Counted from the first letter of the stretch, positions 13,907-23,342 are shown. The stretch: 49,006 nucleotides of DNA from Neobacillus soli NBRC 102451 (GCF_001591665.1 NZ_BCVI01000066.1:1-49006); one strand, 5' to 3'. Notes: generated from the letters alone by a model not told the origin. Numbers and translations: made by a program.

Positions 13907-16893
13907 TAGTCAGCCCTCCTTATGTCACAGAGGAATGCTTTATATTCAGGGATCATCGTGTTGGCATCCCCGATATGCGGTGTTAAGCGGTTCGCTGTAT
14001 CCCCTGTAGCGAACCCTTTAAAACCAAAGTGCCAAGGCATGCCAATTTGATGGACTTTCTTGCCGTTAACGTTGTAAGGTTTAAAGCGTTTTGTCACCAT
14101 CGCATAGGCTTTAATTTTACCGCGGGCCGAGCTGATAATAATTTTATCTTTATTCTTGATTCCTTTTTCTTTTGCCAGTTCTTCACTCAGTTCCACAAAC
14201 ATGTGACCAGCCAGCTCTGACAGCCATTCCTGGTTTCTAGTCATTGAACCGGATTGCCAGTGTTCACTTACCCGGTATGTTGTCGCGACAATCGGGAAGT
14301 TTTTCTTTGTTCCTTTTTTGTTAAAGTCACCCTCAATAATGACAACCGCCGGGTTCAATTGTTGATTTGAGAAGGCATTCGGAACCGGGCTTTCAAATGG
14401 TTCGTAGTGTTCCGGGAACGGACCATCATTCAACGTTGGTGCAAATAAAAGACTTACCCCGTCCTTATTCATGATAAATGGATTCGCTCCGCCTGGTTCT
14501 GTTGGCGACACGATTGGTTTGAAATCTGGAACGTCATTGCCGACCCATAACTTCTGGGCAGCATCCCAATGGATGACTTCCTTTTCCTTGCTCCATGGCC
14601 GTCCGCTTGGGTCTGCCGAGGCACGGTTGTAAAGAATACGGCGGTTTGCCGGCCATGCAAAGGACCAGTTCAAATAGTTGGCATTGCCTGTATCTTTGTT
14701 GTCACGGCGTTTGGCAAAGTTTTTGCCCTCCTCAGGATAGAAGCCAGAATAAATCCAGTTACCGCTCGAGGTTGTGCCATCATCTAACAGCGCCCCGAAG
14801 CCAGCAATCAATTTCCCTGTTTTCAAGTCATAGCCGTTGATTTCTTTGCAGACAAGATCAATATCCGGCTCATCGCCGCTGCCATAGTTCCAATCAAGGG
14901 CCAGGAACGGTTTATCTGCCGATTTTGTACTGCCGGTATAGAGTTTTTTCAGTTTTAGTGCGAGTTCATGAATGACATCAAGGTCTGGCCTTGCTTCGCC
15001 TCTTGAATCAATCGCCTTCCAGCGGTATTGCATCCAGCGTGAACTGTTCGAGACACTGCCTTCTTTTTCAAAGGAAGCGGAGGCTGGAAGTAAGAAAACT
15101 TCTGTATTGATTTCGGCCGGGTTGCTGCCCGCTTCTTTTTGCCAGAAAGCGGAGGTTTCCGTTTCCCACAGGTCAATCGCTACGAGCCACTTCAGCTTGC
15201 CAAGCGCTTCTTTTTCTTTGCCGGCATTCGGTCCGCCGACAACTGGATTAGTTCCAAACAGGAAGGTTCCGTCAAGCTCGCCCTTGTACATCGCATTGAA
15301 TAAGTTGATATGTGAATAGTTTTTATTTCCTTTTGGTAAAAATTGATAGCCAAATTCATTATCTTTTGTGGCGTTCTTGCCGTACCATGCTTTTAGCAGG
15401 CTGACAACAAATTTCGGCTTGTTGCTCCAATACCCGGTTACTGGCGTTTCTTTTTCCAAGAAGCCTTTAAGGGTGGCATGCTCTGGAACGGTTGCCTTTG
15501 GTGCCCCGAGATAGCCTGTTAAGTTATCAAACAGTAACCCAAAGTCTGTCGAGCCTTGTACATTCGATTCACCGCGCATCGCATTGATTCCGCCGCCTGG
15601 TAAGCCGATGTTTCCTAATAAAAGCTGAAGCATGGCATAAATACGGACGTTTTGCGAACCGACGGTATGCTGGGTTGTGCCCATTGCATACAGAATTGTC
15701 CCGGCTTTGCCAACCTTGCCTGTAGCACAGAAGGTTTCACAAACCTTTAGGTAGTCTTCTTTTGGTGTCCCTGTTACTGCCGTAACTGTTTTGATATCAT
15801 AACGGGAATAATGCTTTTTCATTAATTGGAATACGGAACGCGGGTGTGTTAAGGTGGCATCCTTTACGGGCTTTCCGTCTTCCGTTGTTTCAATGGCCCA
15901 TTTTGTTTTGTCGTACGTTCTAGTATCTTCATCATAGCCTGAGAAAAGGCCATCGTTAAAGTCGAAGCCCTCTTTGACGATAAAAGCGGCATTTGTATAG
16001 TTAGCCACATACTCTTTGTGGATGAGATTATTTTCAAGCGCATAATTAATCATCCCGCCGATAAACGGAATATCCGTACCGGAGCGAAGCGGCGCATAGA
16101 CATCCGCCTGTGCCGATGTTCTTGTGTAACGAGGATCGACACTGACGATTTTCCCGCCGTTTTCCTTCGCCTTCGTTAACCATCTAAAGCTGATTGGATG
16201 GTTTTCCGCAGGGTTTGCGCCAATAATCAACGCACAATCAGTATGCTGCAGATCATTCCAATGGTTAGTCATTGCTCCACGTCCAAATGTAGGTGCCAGA
16301 CCGGCAACCGTTGAACTATGTCATATTCGTGCCTGATGCTCTAAATAGGTGACACCAAGCCCTCTCATTAGTTTCGCGAGCAAATACGTTTCTTCATTAT
16401 CAAGTGCTGCGCCGCCTAAGCTGGCAATTCTTTCTGTTTTGTTCACAGTGATTCCATTTTCTACATCCACAAACGAGCTGTCACGGGTATCTTTTGTGCG
16501 CTTGGCAATCGTGTCAAGCATCCAATCCCAGTCTTTCACTTCCCACTTACTGCTGCCGGGAGCGCGGTAGAGCGGTTTTGTTAAGCGTTTTTCCGATGTA
16601 TATAATTGTCTTAATGTTGTTCCCTTGCTGCACAGCTTTCCTTCGTTAATCGGGTTATCCGGGTCTCCCTCCGTATAAACCACGGTATTATTTTTGGTGT
16701 GAACGAGGATTCCGCATCCAACACCACAGTAGCAGCATATGGTTGGTGTTACAGTAGCTTTGGCAATCTTAAATTCTTTTGATTTCGCGTACGCCTTTTT
16801 CTCATTAAAGCCCAGTTCAACAACTGCTAATGTTGCAGCCGTGGCACCTGACAGCTTTAAAAATTGCCGGCGATTAAGGTTCATTTCAACCAT
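13906..16893 (-). CDS. fdhA: Selenocysteine-containing formate dehydrogenase catalytic (alpha) subunit
   Basis: One gene read through an in-frame TGA at 16323-16321, giving a 995-residue selenoprotein with selenocysteine at residue 191. The context is HQARI-U-HSSTVAGLAPTFGRGAM, the place where FdnG/FdoG have their active-site Sec. The start at 16893 has AAGGAG seven bases upstream and gives a twin-arginine signal (NRRQFLKLSG). Cys53, Cys56, Cys60 and Cys88 bind a [4Fe-4S] cluster; molybdopterin-binding domains follow. It oxidises formate outside the membrane and passes electrons through FdhB and FdhI to menaquinone. Automated callers will split it into two ORFs (16932-16321 and 16272-13906). 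No selA, selB, selC or selD is in the window, so they must lie elsewhere for function. Confidence 0.93.
16292..16323 (-). promoter_or_regulatory. Sec codon (TGA) and bacterial SECIS hairpin of fdhA
   Basis: After TGA at 16323-16321, 11 nt of spacer lead to GGTTGCC-GGTCT-GGCACC (16309-16292). This is a short stem with one bulged T and a GGTCT loop. The E. coli fdhF SECIS, recognised by SelB, has the same loop, the same bulge and the same spacing as I recall it. It supports true selenocysteine insertion rather than a broken gene. Confidence 0.9.
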
Positions 16894-16936
16894 CACTAAT
16901 CTCCTTCCCAAGATTTGATTAGAACATCCCATGAAA

Positions 16937-17048
16937 AGCGGAAGCGCCTTGTCCAGGGGCGACAGGCATAAGACGAGCCGACGGGAAGGTTGTTCTTTAA
17001 CCTTCTCGACGGATTGGCTTATGACCCGAGCCCCTAGGCGCTGCAGCT
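16937..17048. repeat. 112-bp foldback repeat element upstream of fdhA
   Basis: The whole element folds back on itself. From outside inward the pairs are AGC/GCT, AGCGCC/GGCGCT, AGGGGC/GCCCCT, CATAAG/CTTATG, CCG/CGG and GAAGGTT/AACCTTC around a GTTCTTT loop. It lies in the 204-bp gap between fdhD and fdhA, 44 bp from the fdhA start. Fragments that match its ends occur at 1-24 and probably 42325-42372. Its end motifs resemble dispersed repeats I have seen in several Bacillus genomes. It could be a MITE-like element or a structured RNA. Confidence 0.8.
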
Positions 17049-17097
17049 AGACATATTTTATCTCTCTAAAAAACTCCTAGCCTTTAACTCACCCCTT

Positions 17098-17859
17098 TCA
17101 ACGCATCTCTACCGCAAGTTCCACACTTAGATCGTTTTCGACCCTACCTCCAGCGGTATAAATCGTCGCCATTTTCCCCCGTAAATAACCGATGACCTCG
17201 ATATTTAAGTATTTGGCGAGCTGTACCGCTTGTTTCGTAGCAGCTGTGCGTGAACCAATGACAGGAAAGCCAAATTTCGCTGCCTTTGAGAGCATTTCAT
17301 AGGAAACCCTGCCGGTTGTCAGCAAAATCAACATGCTGGGTTGTAAGTGATTTCTTAATGCGTGGCCGATAATTTTATCAACGGCATTATGGCGCCCAAT
17401 ATCTTCTCGAATCGTCACTGTGCCTTCTTCATCCACAATACAGGCACCATGCATTCCGCCTGTTTCAAGATAAAGCGCTGATTTTTGTGCAAATTCACTT
17501 CTCTTTTTTAACAGATAACTTAATGGGTAAGTTTTGCTTGATGCCACTTTGTCGAAGCTTTTCACATCTGTCATCGAGAAGAAGGTGACACCCCTGCCGC
17601 AGCCCGCCGTGTAATGCTTCTTTTTCGAAAAAACTTGCTCGCCATCAAAATCAGTACGGAGCGTAACATGGATGGTTGCTGCCTGTTCATTTATAACGAT
17701 GGATGCAATATCACTTGCCTCTTGGATAAATCCTTCAGAAAACAAATATCCATAGGTCCAATCTTCGAGGTCGTCATTTGTCAGTTGAAAAACAGCTATT
17801 TCGTAACCGTTTATGATCAAGGGAATGGGATATTCATCGGGACAACCTTTACGATTCAT
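17098..17859 (-). CDS. fdhD: Sulfur carrier protein FdhD
   Basis: A 253-residue protein that carries sulfur from a cysteine desulfurase to the bis-MGD cofactor of formate dehydrogenase, a step essential for activity. Typical features are GYLFSEGFI, the cysteine-bearing loop TAGCGRGVTF, the ETGGMHGACIV segment, EDIGRHNAVDKIIG and LLTTGRVSYEMLSKAAKFG. The loop has one cysteine (CGRG), not the CxxC seen in E. coli. The ATG at 17859 is preferred over GTG at 17868 because GGAG lies eight bases upstream. It is the first gene of the formate dehydrogenase block, in the same direction as fdhA and separated from it by the foldback repeat. Confidence 0.93.
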   Translation of the reverse strand: MNRKGCPDEYPIPLIINGYEIAVFQLTNDDLEDWTYGYLFSEGFIQEASDIASIVINEQAATIHVTLRTDFDGEQVFSKKKHYTAGCGRGVTFFSMTDVKSFDKVASSKTYPLSYLLKKRSEFAQKSALYLETGGMHGACIVDEEGTVTIREDIGRHNAVDKIIGHALRNHLQPSMLILLTTGRVSYEMLSKAAKFGFPVIGSRTAATKQAVQLAKYLNIEVIGYLRGKMATIYTAGGRVENDLSVELAVEMR

Positions 17860-18080
17860 TGTTTCCACTCCTCTTCAGGGATTTTTCTTTATTTAATCAT
17901 TGGAAGTGCTTGTTGAAAGTAATATTTGTCACGGCAAATCCTTGTAAATAGGCAAAATGCAACAATTGTCGTTTATTTGTCAACAATTACAGCCAGTAAG
18001 TGATTTCTGCTATATTTCCAAAAATGATTTATACTATAAAAGAGAACTATTTTTACATTGGACCTGAGGAGGAGTACATA

Positions 18081-18920
18081 ATGACGATTAAAAAAGTAAT
18101 GACGATTGCCGGCTCGGATACAAGCGGCGGGGCTGGGATTCAAGCAGATTTGAAGACGTTCCAGGAGCTTGGTGTCTATGGAATGACAGCACTTACAACG
18201 ATTGTAACGATGAATCCGAAAGATTGGCATCACAGTGTTTTTCCACTTGCGGTTGATACACTTGAGACACAAATTGAAACGATTCTTTCTGTCGGCATCG
18301 ACGCGATGAAGACGGGAATGCTCGGCACCGTTGAAATTATTGAATTAGCGGCGCGAAAAATCGATGAAAACAAACTCGAACGTGTGGTTATTGATCCGGT
18401 TATGGTTTGTAAGGGAGAAGATGAGGCCTTACATCCGGAAACGACGGATGCGATGCGGGAATTTCTGTTACCGCGTGCTTTAGTTGTCACACCGAATCTT
18501 TTTGAGGCTGGCCAGCTTGCTGGGACCAAAACACCGCATACCTTGGAAGAAATGAAAGAAGCAGCCGTGAAAATCTACAATCAAGGGGCAAAATTTGTTC
18601 TGATTAAAGGCGGCAGCAAGCTTCATTCTGAGGAAAAAGCCGTTGACGTCCTCTATGATGGGCAGGAATTCACGCTTTACGAGTCGGAGAAATTCGAAAC
18701 CACCTATACCCACGGGGCTGGCTGCACCTATTCCTCGGCCATTACTGCCGAACTAGCGAAGGGGAAATCCGTTTATGAGGCAGTCGAGGTGGCGAAAGCC
18801 TTTATTACAGCTGCCATTCAGGAAGGCTTCCGCTTAAATGACTTTGTTGGTCCTACTTGGCATGGGGCATACCGCAGCGACAAAAGTGTTACGGAGTATT
18901 GCGAAGATTGTAATGAATAG
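18081..18920 (+). CDS. pdxK: Pyridoxine/hydroxymethylpyrimidine kinase family protein (PdxK)
   Basis: A 279-residue ribokinase-fold kinase of the ThiD/PdxK group. It shows AGSDTSGGAGIQADLKTF at the N-terminus, GMLGTVEIIE, DPVMVCKGEDEAL, and the anion-hole motif THGAGCTYSSAI where the catalytic cysteine of the Bacillus pyridoxal kinase resides. In B. subtilis the matching gene (ywdB) makes PLP precursor by phosphorylating pyridoxine, pyridoxal and pyridoxamine. The ATG at 18081 has GAGGAGG upstream. In B. subtilis it lies near ywdI; here the formate dehydrogenase block lies between them. A ThiD role cannot be fully excluded. Confidence 0.87.
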   Translation: MTIKKVMTIAGSDTSGGAGIQADLKTFQELGVYGMTALTTIVTMNPKDWHHSVFPLAVDTLETQIETILSVGIDAMKTGMLGTVEIIELAARKIDENKLERVVIDPVMVCKGEDEALHPETTDAMREFLLPRALVVTPNLFEAGQLAGTKTPHTLEEMKEAAVKIYNQGAKFVLIKGGSKLHSEEKAVDVLYDGQEFTLYESEKFETTYTHGAGCTYSSAITAELAKGKSVYEAVEVAKAFITAAIQEGFRLNDFVGPTWHGAYRSDKSVTEYCEDCNE

Positions 18921-18931
18921 AAACTAGCAAA

Positions 18932-18960
18932 AGAGCCGGTCATTGACCGGCTCTGACTTT
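18932..18960. terminator. Terminator between pdxK and gerC
   Basis: AGAGCCGG-TCATTGA-CCGGCTCT, perfectly paired, with GACTTTT after it on the plus strand and CTTTTGC on the minus strand. It can serve both convergent genes. Confidence 0.85.
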
Positions 18961-18993
18961 TCTATCGTAAGTTCCTATACCCGTTTTAACCTT

Positions 18994-20073
18994 TTAATCC
19001 ACCACCCCTTTTTCAATTATTGACACCTTTGCCCTTACGCTTATTTTTACATCTGAATAATGTTCTAACCACTTACGATCATTAAAATTTCTTGTCCGGC
19101 TGCGAACTTGTTCTCCAAAGCCCAGTGGATCAATCTTTAACCTCTGAAAAGTGCGAATCATAGCAGCCGCTTGGTGTTCTAAATCCTTTTCCACTTGTTT
19201 CCTAATTAGATTAATTTCCTTTTCGTCTGTCTTTCTGCCCGTGTATTCCCTAATAATCCCTTTCACCTTCACATGGATATTAATTTCTGGAATTCCTTTT
19301 ACGTTTTGTACCCGATAGCTATTTTTTGTATTAATATTCTCGATGGCAGCATATTCATTATTTTTTAACCTTAGTTTGTAAGTCCCTAAACGAAGGTTTT
19401 CTGACAGTGCCTGAAAAATAAATTGCTGGTCCTGCCGAAGGCTTTTCACATAATGATCATCCTTAAATAAAGCAATCCCCTTAAAATATATATCCTCATT
19501 TTTTTGCTCAATCAGCGGTAAAAACGGATCCTTTAATTCGGAATTGTAATCGTTTAGAAATTGATGGAGATTGGTCTTTGGCACTAAACCTGCCTTCATA
19601 TTTTGTTCAATTAGCATCGATAAATAAACACCCGTGTCGCGATCACCATACTTCTTATTTAAAAGTTCATTTGCCTCCCCATCGACCACCACAATCATCA
19701 TTCGTTCACTGATGGAAGGATCCCTTTGCAATGAGTCCACTAAACCGCCAATTCCCTGTTTGGCCACCTTTTTACTATATAATGCCACTTCAGTTTTGCC
19801 GTTTACTACCTGCCGGGCCGCTTGTCGATTAATTTTGCTTAAGGTTTTTTTACTCAACTCATCACTAGCCGTAATTGTTCTATTTCCTACGCTTTGGTCA
19901 GGTTTATAAACAGGCAGGACTGCCGTGGCTTTAACCGTATCTTTATCGACATAGTCGTATCCTATCGCAGATGTCATGTTAATATCATCTAAAATCTGCC
20001 TTTGTACCCGGCCAAACAGATAAGCAGAAGAAATGATTATGATCACTGCAGCAATTTTTAACTTTTTCTTCAT
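18994..20073 (-). CDS. Ger(x)C family germination protein lacking the lipobox cysteine
   Basis: A 359-residue C-subunit of a GerA-type germinant receptor. The Ger(x)C fold is recognisable in YGDRDTGVYLSMLIEQN, FKGIALFKDDHYV and the C-terminal AMIRTFQRLKIDPLGFGEQVR. Family members are normally lipoproteins with a lipobox ending in Gly-Cys followed by Trp-Asp. Here the N-terminus reads IISSAYLFGRVQRQILDDI, so Arg replaces the cysteine and an uncleaved membrane anchor is more likely. The start overlaps the gerB-type stop by four bases (ATGA), so the three genes form an operon in A-B-C order. Confidence 0.88.
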   Translation of the reverse strand: MKKKLKIAAVIIIISSAYLFGRVQRQILDDINMTSAIGYDYVDKDTVKATAVLPVYKPDQSVGNRTITASDELSKKTLSKINRQAARQVVNGKTEVALYSKKVAKQGIGGLVDSLQRDPSISERMMIVVVDGEANELLNKKYGDRDTGVYLSMLIEQNMKAGLVPKTNLHQFLNDYNSELKDPFLPLIEQKNEDIYFKGIALFKDDHYVKSLRQDQQFIFQALSENLRLGTYKLRLKNNEYAAIENINTKNSYRVQNVKGIPEINIHVKVKGIIREYTGRKTDEKEINLIRKQVEKDLEHQAAAMIRTFQRLKIDPLGFGEQVRSRTRNFNDRKWLEHYSDVKISVRAKVSIIEKGVVD

Positions 20074-21161
20074 CCTTTTTTCCTCACTTTAAAACGAAGA
20101 TGATAACAGACAAAGAGGAAAGGTATATAGCCAAACAAGGTATAAAAGCCCACTGTTGCTACCCATTTATTATATTGGTGGATGGTTTCTCTCTCCATTA
20201 ATAGGCAGCAAATGAGAAAACAAATAAGTAAAAGGAAGACGAGGACTTTCTTCTGCTGAAGCTTAAACATTTCCTTTATCCCACGGCTTGCCGACCATAA
20301 CATCAAGCAAACGATTGGCAGCATGACAACAACCCAAGAGGTTACGCCGATAAGTTCGAAGCGCTCAACAAAGGGAAGTTCAATAATTTTCCACATCATT
20401 AACGTCGGCCACAGAACTTTTTTTAAATACCCCTGATCAAAGAAACCTAATGTAACAATCATAACTAAAAGATAAAGGGTAATGGTCACAAGATTTCCAT
20501 AATGGGCCCACTTTTGTGAACTCGCTGGCCTTTTAATAAAAGAATAATAAAACAATAAGTATTCAAATCCGGAAAAAGAAATGGCTGCACCCTTAATAGA
20601 TTTGGCTATTTCATAGATGGAATGGTCAAAGATTGGAAGCAGATTACGAAAATTTGAAAATGGGATTGGTACAAAAAAGGTTAAAATCAAATAAGAGGGT
20701 AACAAAACAGACAAAAAGCAAACACCAGTCACAATGCGAAAGCCGCCTGAAACAACATAATAGACACTGAGTAAAAAGACTAAAGCAAACGGCCATGTTT
20801 TTAGTAAAGGAAACATCCACACTTGAACAATTTCTATATACGAACGCAGCACGGTTATACTCTCCGCTAGGACATAAACAATGAAGAGAAGGCTTAACAA
20901 ATTACCAAGCCATTTTCCAAAAGTACGTTGGTGAATTGTAATTAGATCGCCCTTATCCTTATTGAGCATCGAGTACATCATCCAAATGATTATATGAACA
21001 AGGATTCCTATAATTAGGATTGAAATCCACGCATCATGGCCGACAAACTTGACGATATCCCGTTGAAAGCCTAACACCCCTACCCCATATTGCATACCAT
21101 GCATGAGAAAAAAAACAAGGAAGGGGGAGACAAGAAACTCATTCTTAATCGCTGTTTTCAT
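20070..21161 (-). CDS. Ger(x)B family germination protein (transporter-like B subunit)
   Basis: A 363-residue integral membrane protein of the spore germination branch of the APC transporter superfamily, with about ten transmembrane helices (starting FLVSPFLVFFLMHGMQYGVGVLGFQRDI). B subunits take part in germinant recognition in the spore inner membrane. AGGAGG precedes the ATG. It lies 25 bp after the A-type gene. The specific germinant cannot be told from sequence. Confidence 0.9.
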   Translation of the reverse strand: MKTAIKNEFLVSPFLVFFLMHGMQYGVGVLGFQRDIVKFVGHDAWISILIIGILVHIIIWMMYSMLNKDKGDLITIHQRTFGKWLGNLLSLLFIVYVLAESITVLRSYIEIVQVWMFPLLKTWPFALVFLLSVYYVVSGGFRIVTGVCFLSVLLPSYLILTFFVPIPFSNFRNLLPIFDHSIYEIAKSIKGAAISFSGFEYLLFYYSFIKRPASSQKWAHYGNLVTITLYLLVMIVTLGFFDQGYLKKVLWPTLMMWKIIELPFVERFELIGVTSWVVVMLPIVCLMLWSASRGIKEMFKLQQKKVLVFLLLICFLICCLLMERETIHQYNKWVATVGFYTLFGYIPFLFVCYHLRFKVRKKG

Positions 21162-21186
21162 GTGTTGCCTCCTCTACGATTGACCG

Positions 21187-22677
21187 TTACTCATCGATAT
21201 CATGCACCTCTTTTGCCTGCTTTTCCGAAAAGCGAATTTGATTTTTTGTTTGTAAATTGATCGGTCTTTTTGATTGAGAAGAAAACGGCAGGCGGATAAT
21301 GATATCCTTAAAGTCCTTAAGCCTTGGCGGGTAGATGGGTTCAAGGTACGGTCTGCCCAAGGACGTTAGCCGCAGTAAATGGACCATTAAAAAGATAAAG
21401 GCAATAGCAATCCCTAACAGTCCCCACAAATCCGCAAGCAAGAGAAACGGAAACCGCAGTAATCGAATCGTATTACCCATTCGGTATACCGGAGTCGTAA
21501 AGGACGCTAACGCGGCAAGTGCGATAATGATCAGCAGCACATTGCTCGTTAACCCTGCATCAACGGCCGCTGTTCCAATCACGATACCACCTACGATACC
21601 AATCGTTTGGCCAACTTTTGACGGAAGCCTTGCGCCAGCTTCCCGGAGCAGCTCAATCGTTAGCTCCAGTATGATGGCTTCAAGAATGGGCGGCAGGGGA
21701 ATATTCCGTCGTGAGGCTACTAAGGTTACCATTAAATCTTTCGGTATTAATTGATAATGATACGTTAAAACGGCCACATAAATCGGGGTCACCAAAATAG
21801 AAAAAGACACAGCAAGGATCCGAATGACCCTTAATGCCGAAGCCGTCTGCCAATTGACATAATAATCCTCAAAGGCATTAAATAGTTCCATGACTGAAAT
21901 CGGTCCAATCAAGGCATGGGAAGAACCATCAGCGAGGATGACGACACTGCCTTCCGCCAGCACACCTGCGACCCGGTCTGGCCGCTCCGTATCAATTAAT
22001 TGCGGAAAAATCGAATTCCCATTATCTGCAATTAATTGTGCAATAAAGGAACTGTCAAGTATTTGGTGGAATTGCAAATCAGTAAGACGCTGACAAACGG
22101 TATTTACGTTTTCTTCATTTGTGATTCCTTCCATATATAAGACGGCCACTTTTGTTTTCGAAAGTGCTCCAATCGTAAATTCTTTTACCTTTAATTCTGA
22201 GATTGGCAATCGTTTGCGAACTAAATTTAAATTTGTCGTTATTGACTCGACAAATGCTTCTTTCGGGCCAACAACACTATACTCTTCTTCTGGAATGGTT
22301 ACCTCACGTGCCTTTTTCATTTCTGCACGGACAAGGGCGCAGATCGAATCCTTTTCATCTAGTTGAATAAGGACAGACCCTAGTAAAAGCTGATCTTGAA
22401 TTTGTTGTAAATCACTTGTAATTAAGACATCTTCGAAAGGAAGGGCTGCCTTTGCCTCTTCTAATGTGGTAAAGGCTGTTTTGTTTAAAAAAGGGAGGAT
22501 GTCACGATGCAAAATCTCGACATCAATTAACGTCCCAAAATAAGAAATCCAATAGGCTTGTGGCGACTGTGGATGATGAAAGTGAACAAAGTCTCCAGAT
22601 TGTTTGTACCTATTTATTAACGCAAAAACTGTGTTTTGGTCGTGTTCAGCAGGATGTTTTCGAAACCACATTCTCAC
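21187..22677 (-). CDS. Ger(x)A family germination protein (A subunit)
   Basis: A 496-residue A subunit of a GerA-type receptor. A cytoplasmic N-terminal domain (1-270, with SITTNLNLVRKRLP and EGSVVILADGSSHAL) is followed by a membrane domain with about five helices (from ALRVIRILAVSFSILVTPIYVA) that includes the PLPPILEAIILELTIELLREAGARLP signature, and a basic C-terminal tail. In recent work on GerAA-type proteins this subunit forms a pentameric ion channel. A GTG at 22677, with AAGGG ten bases upstream, is the likely start. It heads the gerABC-type operon. A CATACTA -10-like motif lies upstream but I found no convincing -35. Confidence 0.92.
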   Translation of the reverse strand: MRMWFRKHPAEHDQNTVFALINRYKQSGDFVHFHHPQSPQAYWISYFGTLIDVEILHRDILPFLNKTAFTTLEEAKAALPFEDVLITSDLQQIQDQLLLGSVLIQLDEKDSICALVRAEMKKAREVTIPEEEYSVVGPKEAFVESITTNLNLVRKRLPISELKVKEFTIGALSKTKVAVLYMEGITNEENVNTVCQRLTDLQFHQILDSSFIAQLIADNGNSIFPQLIDTERPDRVAGVLAEGSVVILADGSSHALIGPISVMELFNAFEDYYVNWQTASALRVIRILAVSFSILVTPIYVAVLTYHYQLIPKDLMVTLVASRRNIPLPPILEAIILELTIELLREAGARLPSKVGQTIGIVGGIVIGTAAVDAGLTSNVLLIIIALAALASFTTPVYRMGNTIRLLRFPFLLLADLWGLLGIAIAFIFLMVHLLRLTSLGRPYLEPIYPPRLKDFKDIIIRLPFSSQSKRPINLQTKNQIRFSEKQAKEVHDIDE

Positions 22678-22864
22678 AGATCATAATCCCTTCTGGCATA
22701 TCTAAAAACTATCTATCTAGGATTAAGGATTTCCAAGTAAACTTTTCTTAGTAAAGTTAATTGTTACCAATTGATGATTTTGTTTAAGCAATCATTTCGC
22801 ATTTTTTACCTAATTTTAGTATGATAGTTACATTATTAATTAAAATAGTCATTAGACATCATCA

Positions 22865-22951
22865 AAGGGTCTGATCCCTCTCGCTAAACTCTTTACAGTA
22901 AAAGGCTTAAACATTTTTCACTATATATTCTCATTGAGGGGTCAGACCCTT
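22865..22951. repeat. REP-like inverted repeat with GGGTCAGACCC arms
   Basis: AAGGGTCTGATCCCTC (22865-22880) and GAGGGGTCAGACCCTT (22936-22951) pair over 16 bp with one G-T mismatch, enclosing 55 bp. Each arm is itself nearly palindromic. GGGGTCAGACCCC-type arms recall REP sequences mobilised by IS200-like (RAYT) transposases in other bacteria, but no transposase is seen here. It lies in the 294-bp gap between gerA and yojF, close to the yojF ribosome site. Confidence 0.6.
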
Positions 22952-22971
22952 CAGGGAAAGGAGGGCCATCT

Positions 22972-23319
22972 TTGGAACTTATTGATATGAAGCAAGTGCA
23001 GGCTGCGATCAACAGCTTTGCCAATCAAGATGTTTATATTCACCTTGAGACAACCAACGGGGCCTACGCATCACATAACGATCAATCTTTCTTTTCTGCT
23101 GGCGCTTATATTCGTAATGCGCTTGTCCGCTATGAGCTGGGCAAAATCACCGGTAACGGTCCATTTCGTGTTGGTTTAAAAATAAATCTGGGCTGGATCT
23201 ATGCAGAAGGCCTTACACATTTTGAAATCGATGAAGACAATCGGCTATTACTCGCAGGCCACGATAGTAACGGAAAACTTGCCGTTGCATTGGAGATCAG
23301 TAGCACGCCTTTTGAATAA
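22972..23319 (+). CDS. yojF: YojF family protein (DUF1806)
   Basis: A 115-residue protein of the DUF1806/YojF family, starting from TTG with AGGAGG eight bases upstream (MELIDMKQVQAAINSFANQDVYIHLETTNGAY). The function is unknown. Its gene is constantly found next to bshB2 (yojG), as here with a gap of 23 bp, which suggests a link with bacillithiol metabolism. No signal peptide or membrane segment is seen. Confidence 0.85.
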   Translation: MELIDMKQVQAAINSFANQDVYIHLETTNGAYASHNDQSFFSAGAYIRNALVRYELGKITGNGPFRVGLKINLGWIYAEGLTHFEIDEDNRLLLAGHDSNGKLAVALEISSTPFE

Positions 23320-23342
23320 TGGCCCAGAGAGGAGAATGATTT

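Noticed and set aside
13906..16932. fdhA as a pseudogene or two separate genes split by a stop codon
   Set aside because: The stop is TGA at the known Sec position, both halves stay in the same frame, and a SECIS hairpin follows at the right distance.
17860..18080. Fnr box controlling fdhD and the formate dehydrogenase block
   Set aside because: No TGTGA-N6-TCACA-like site with at least eight of ten matches was found in the fdhD-pdxK gap or before fdhA.
22800..22830. Sigma-G promoter for the gerABC-type operon from a CATACTA motif on the minus strand
   Set aside because: No GHATR-type -35 exists 17-19 bp upstream, so one element alone is not enough.
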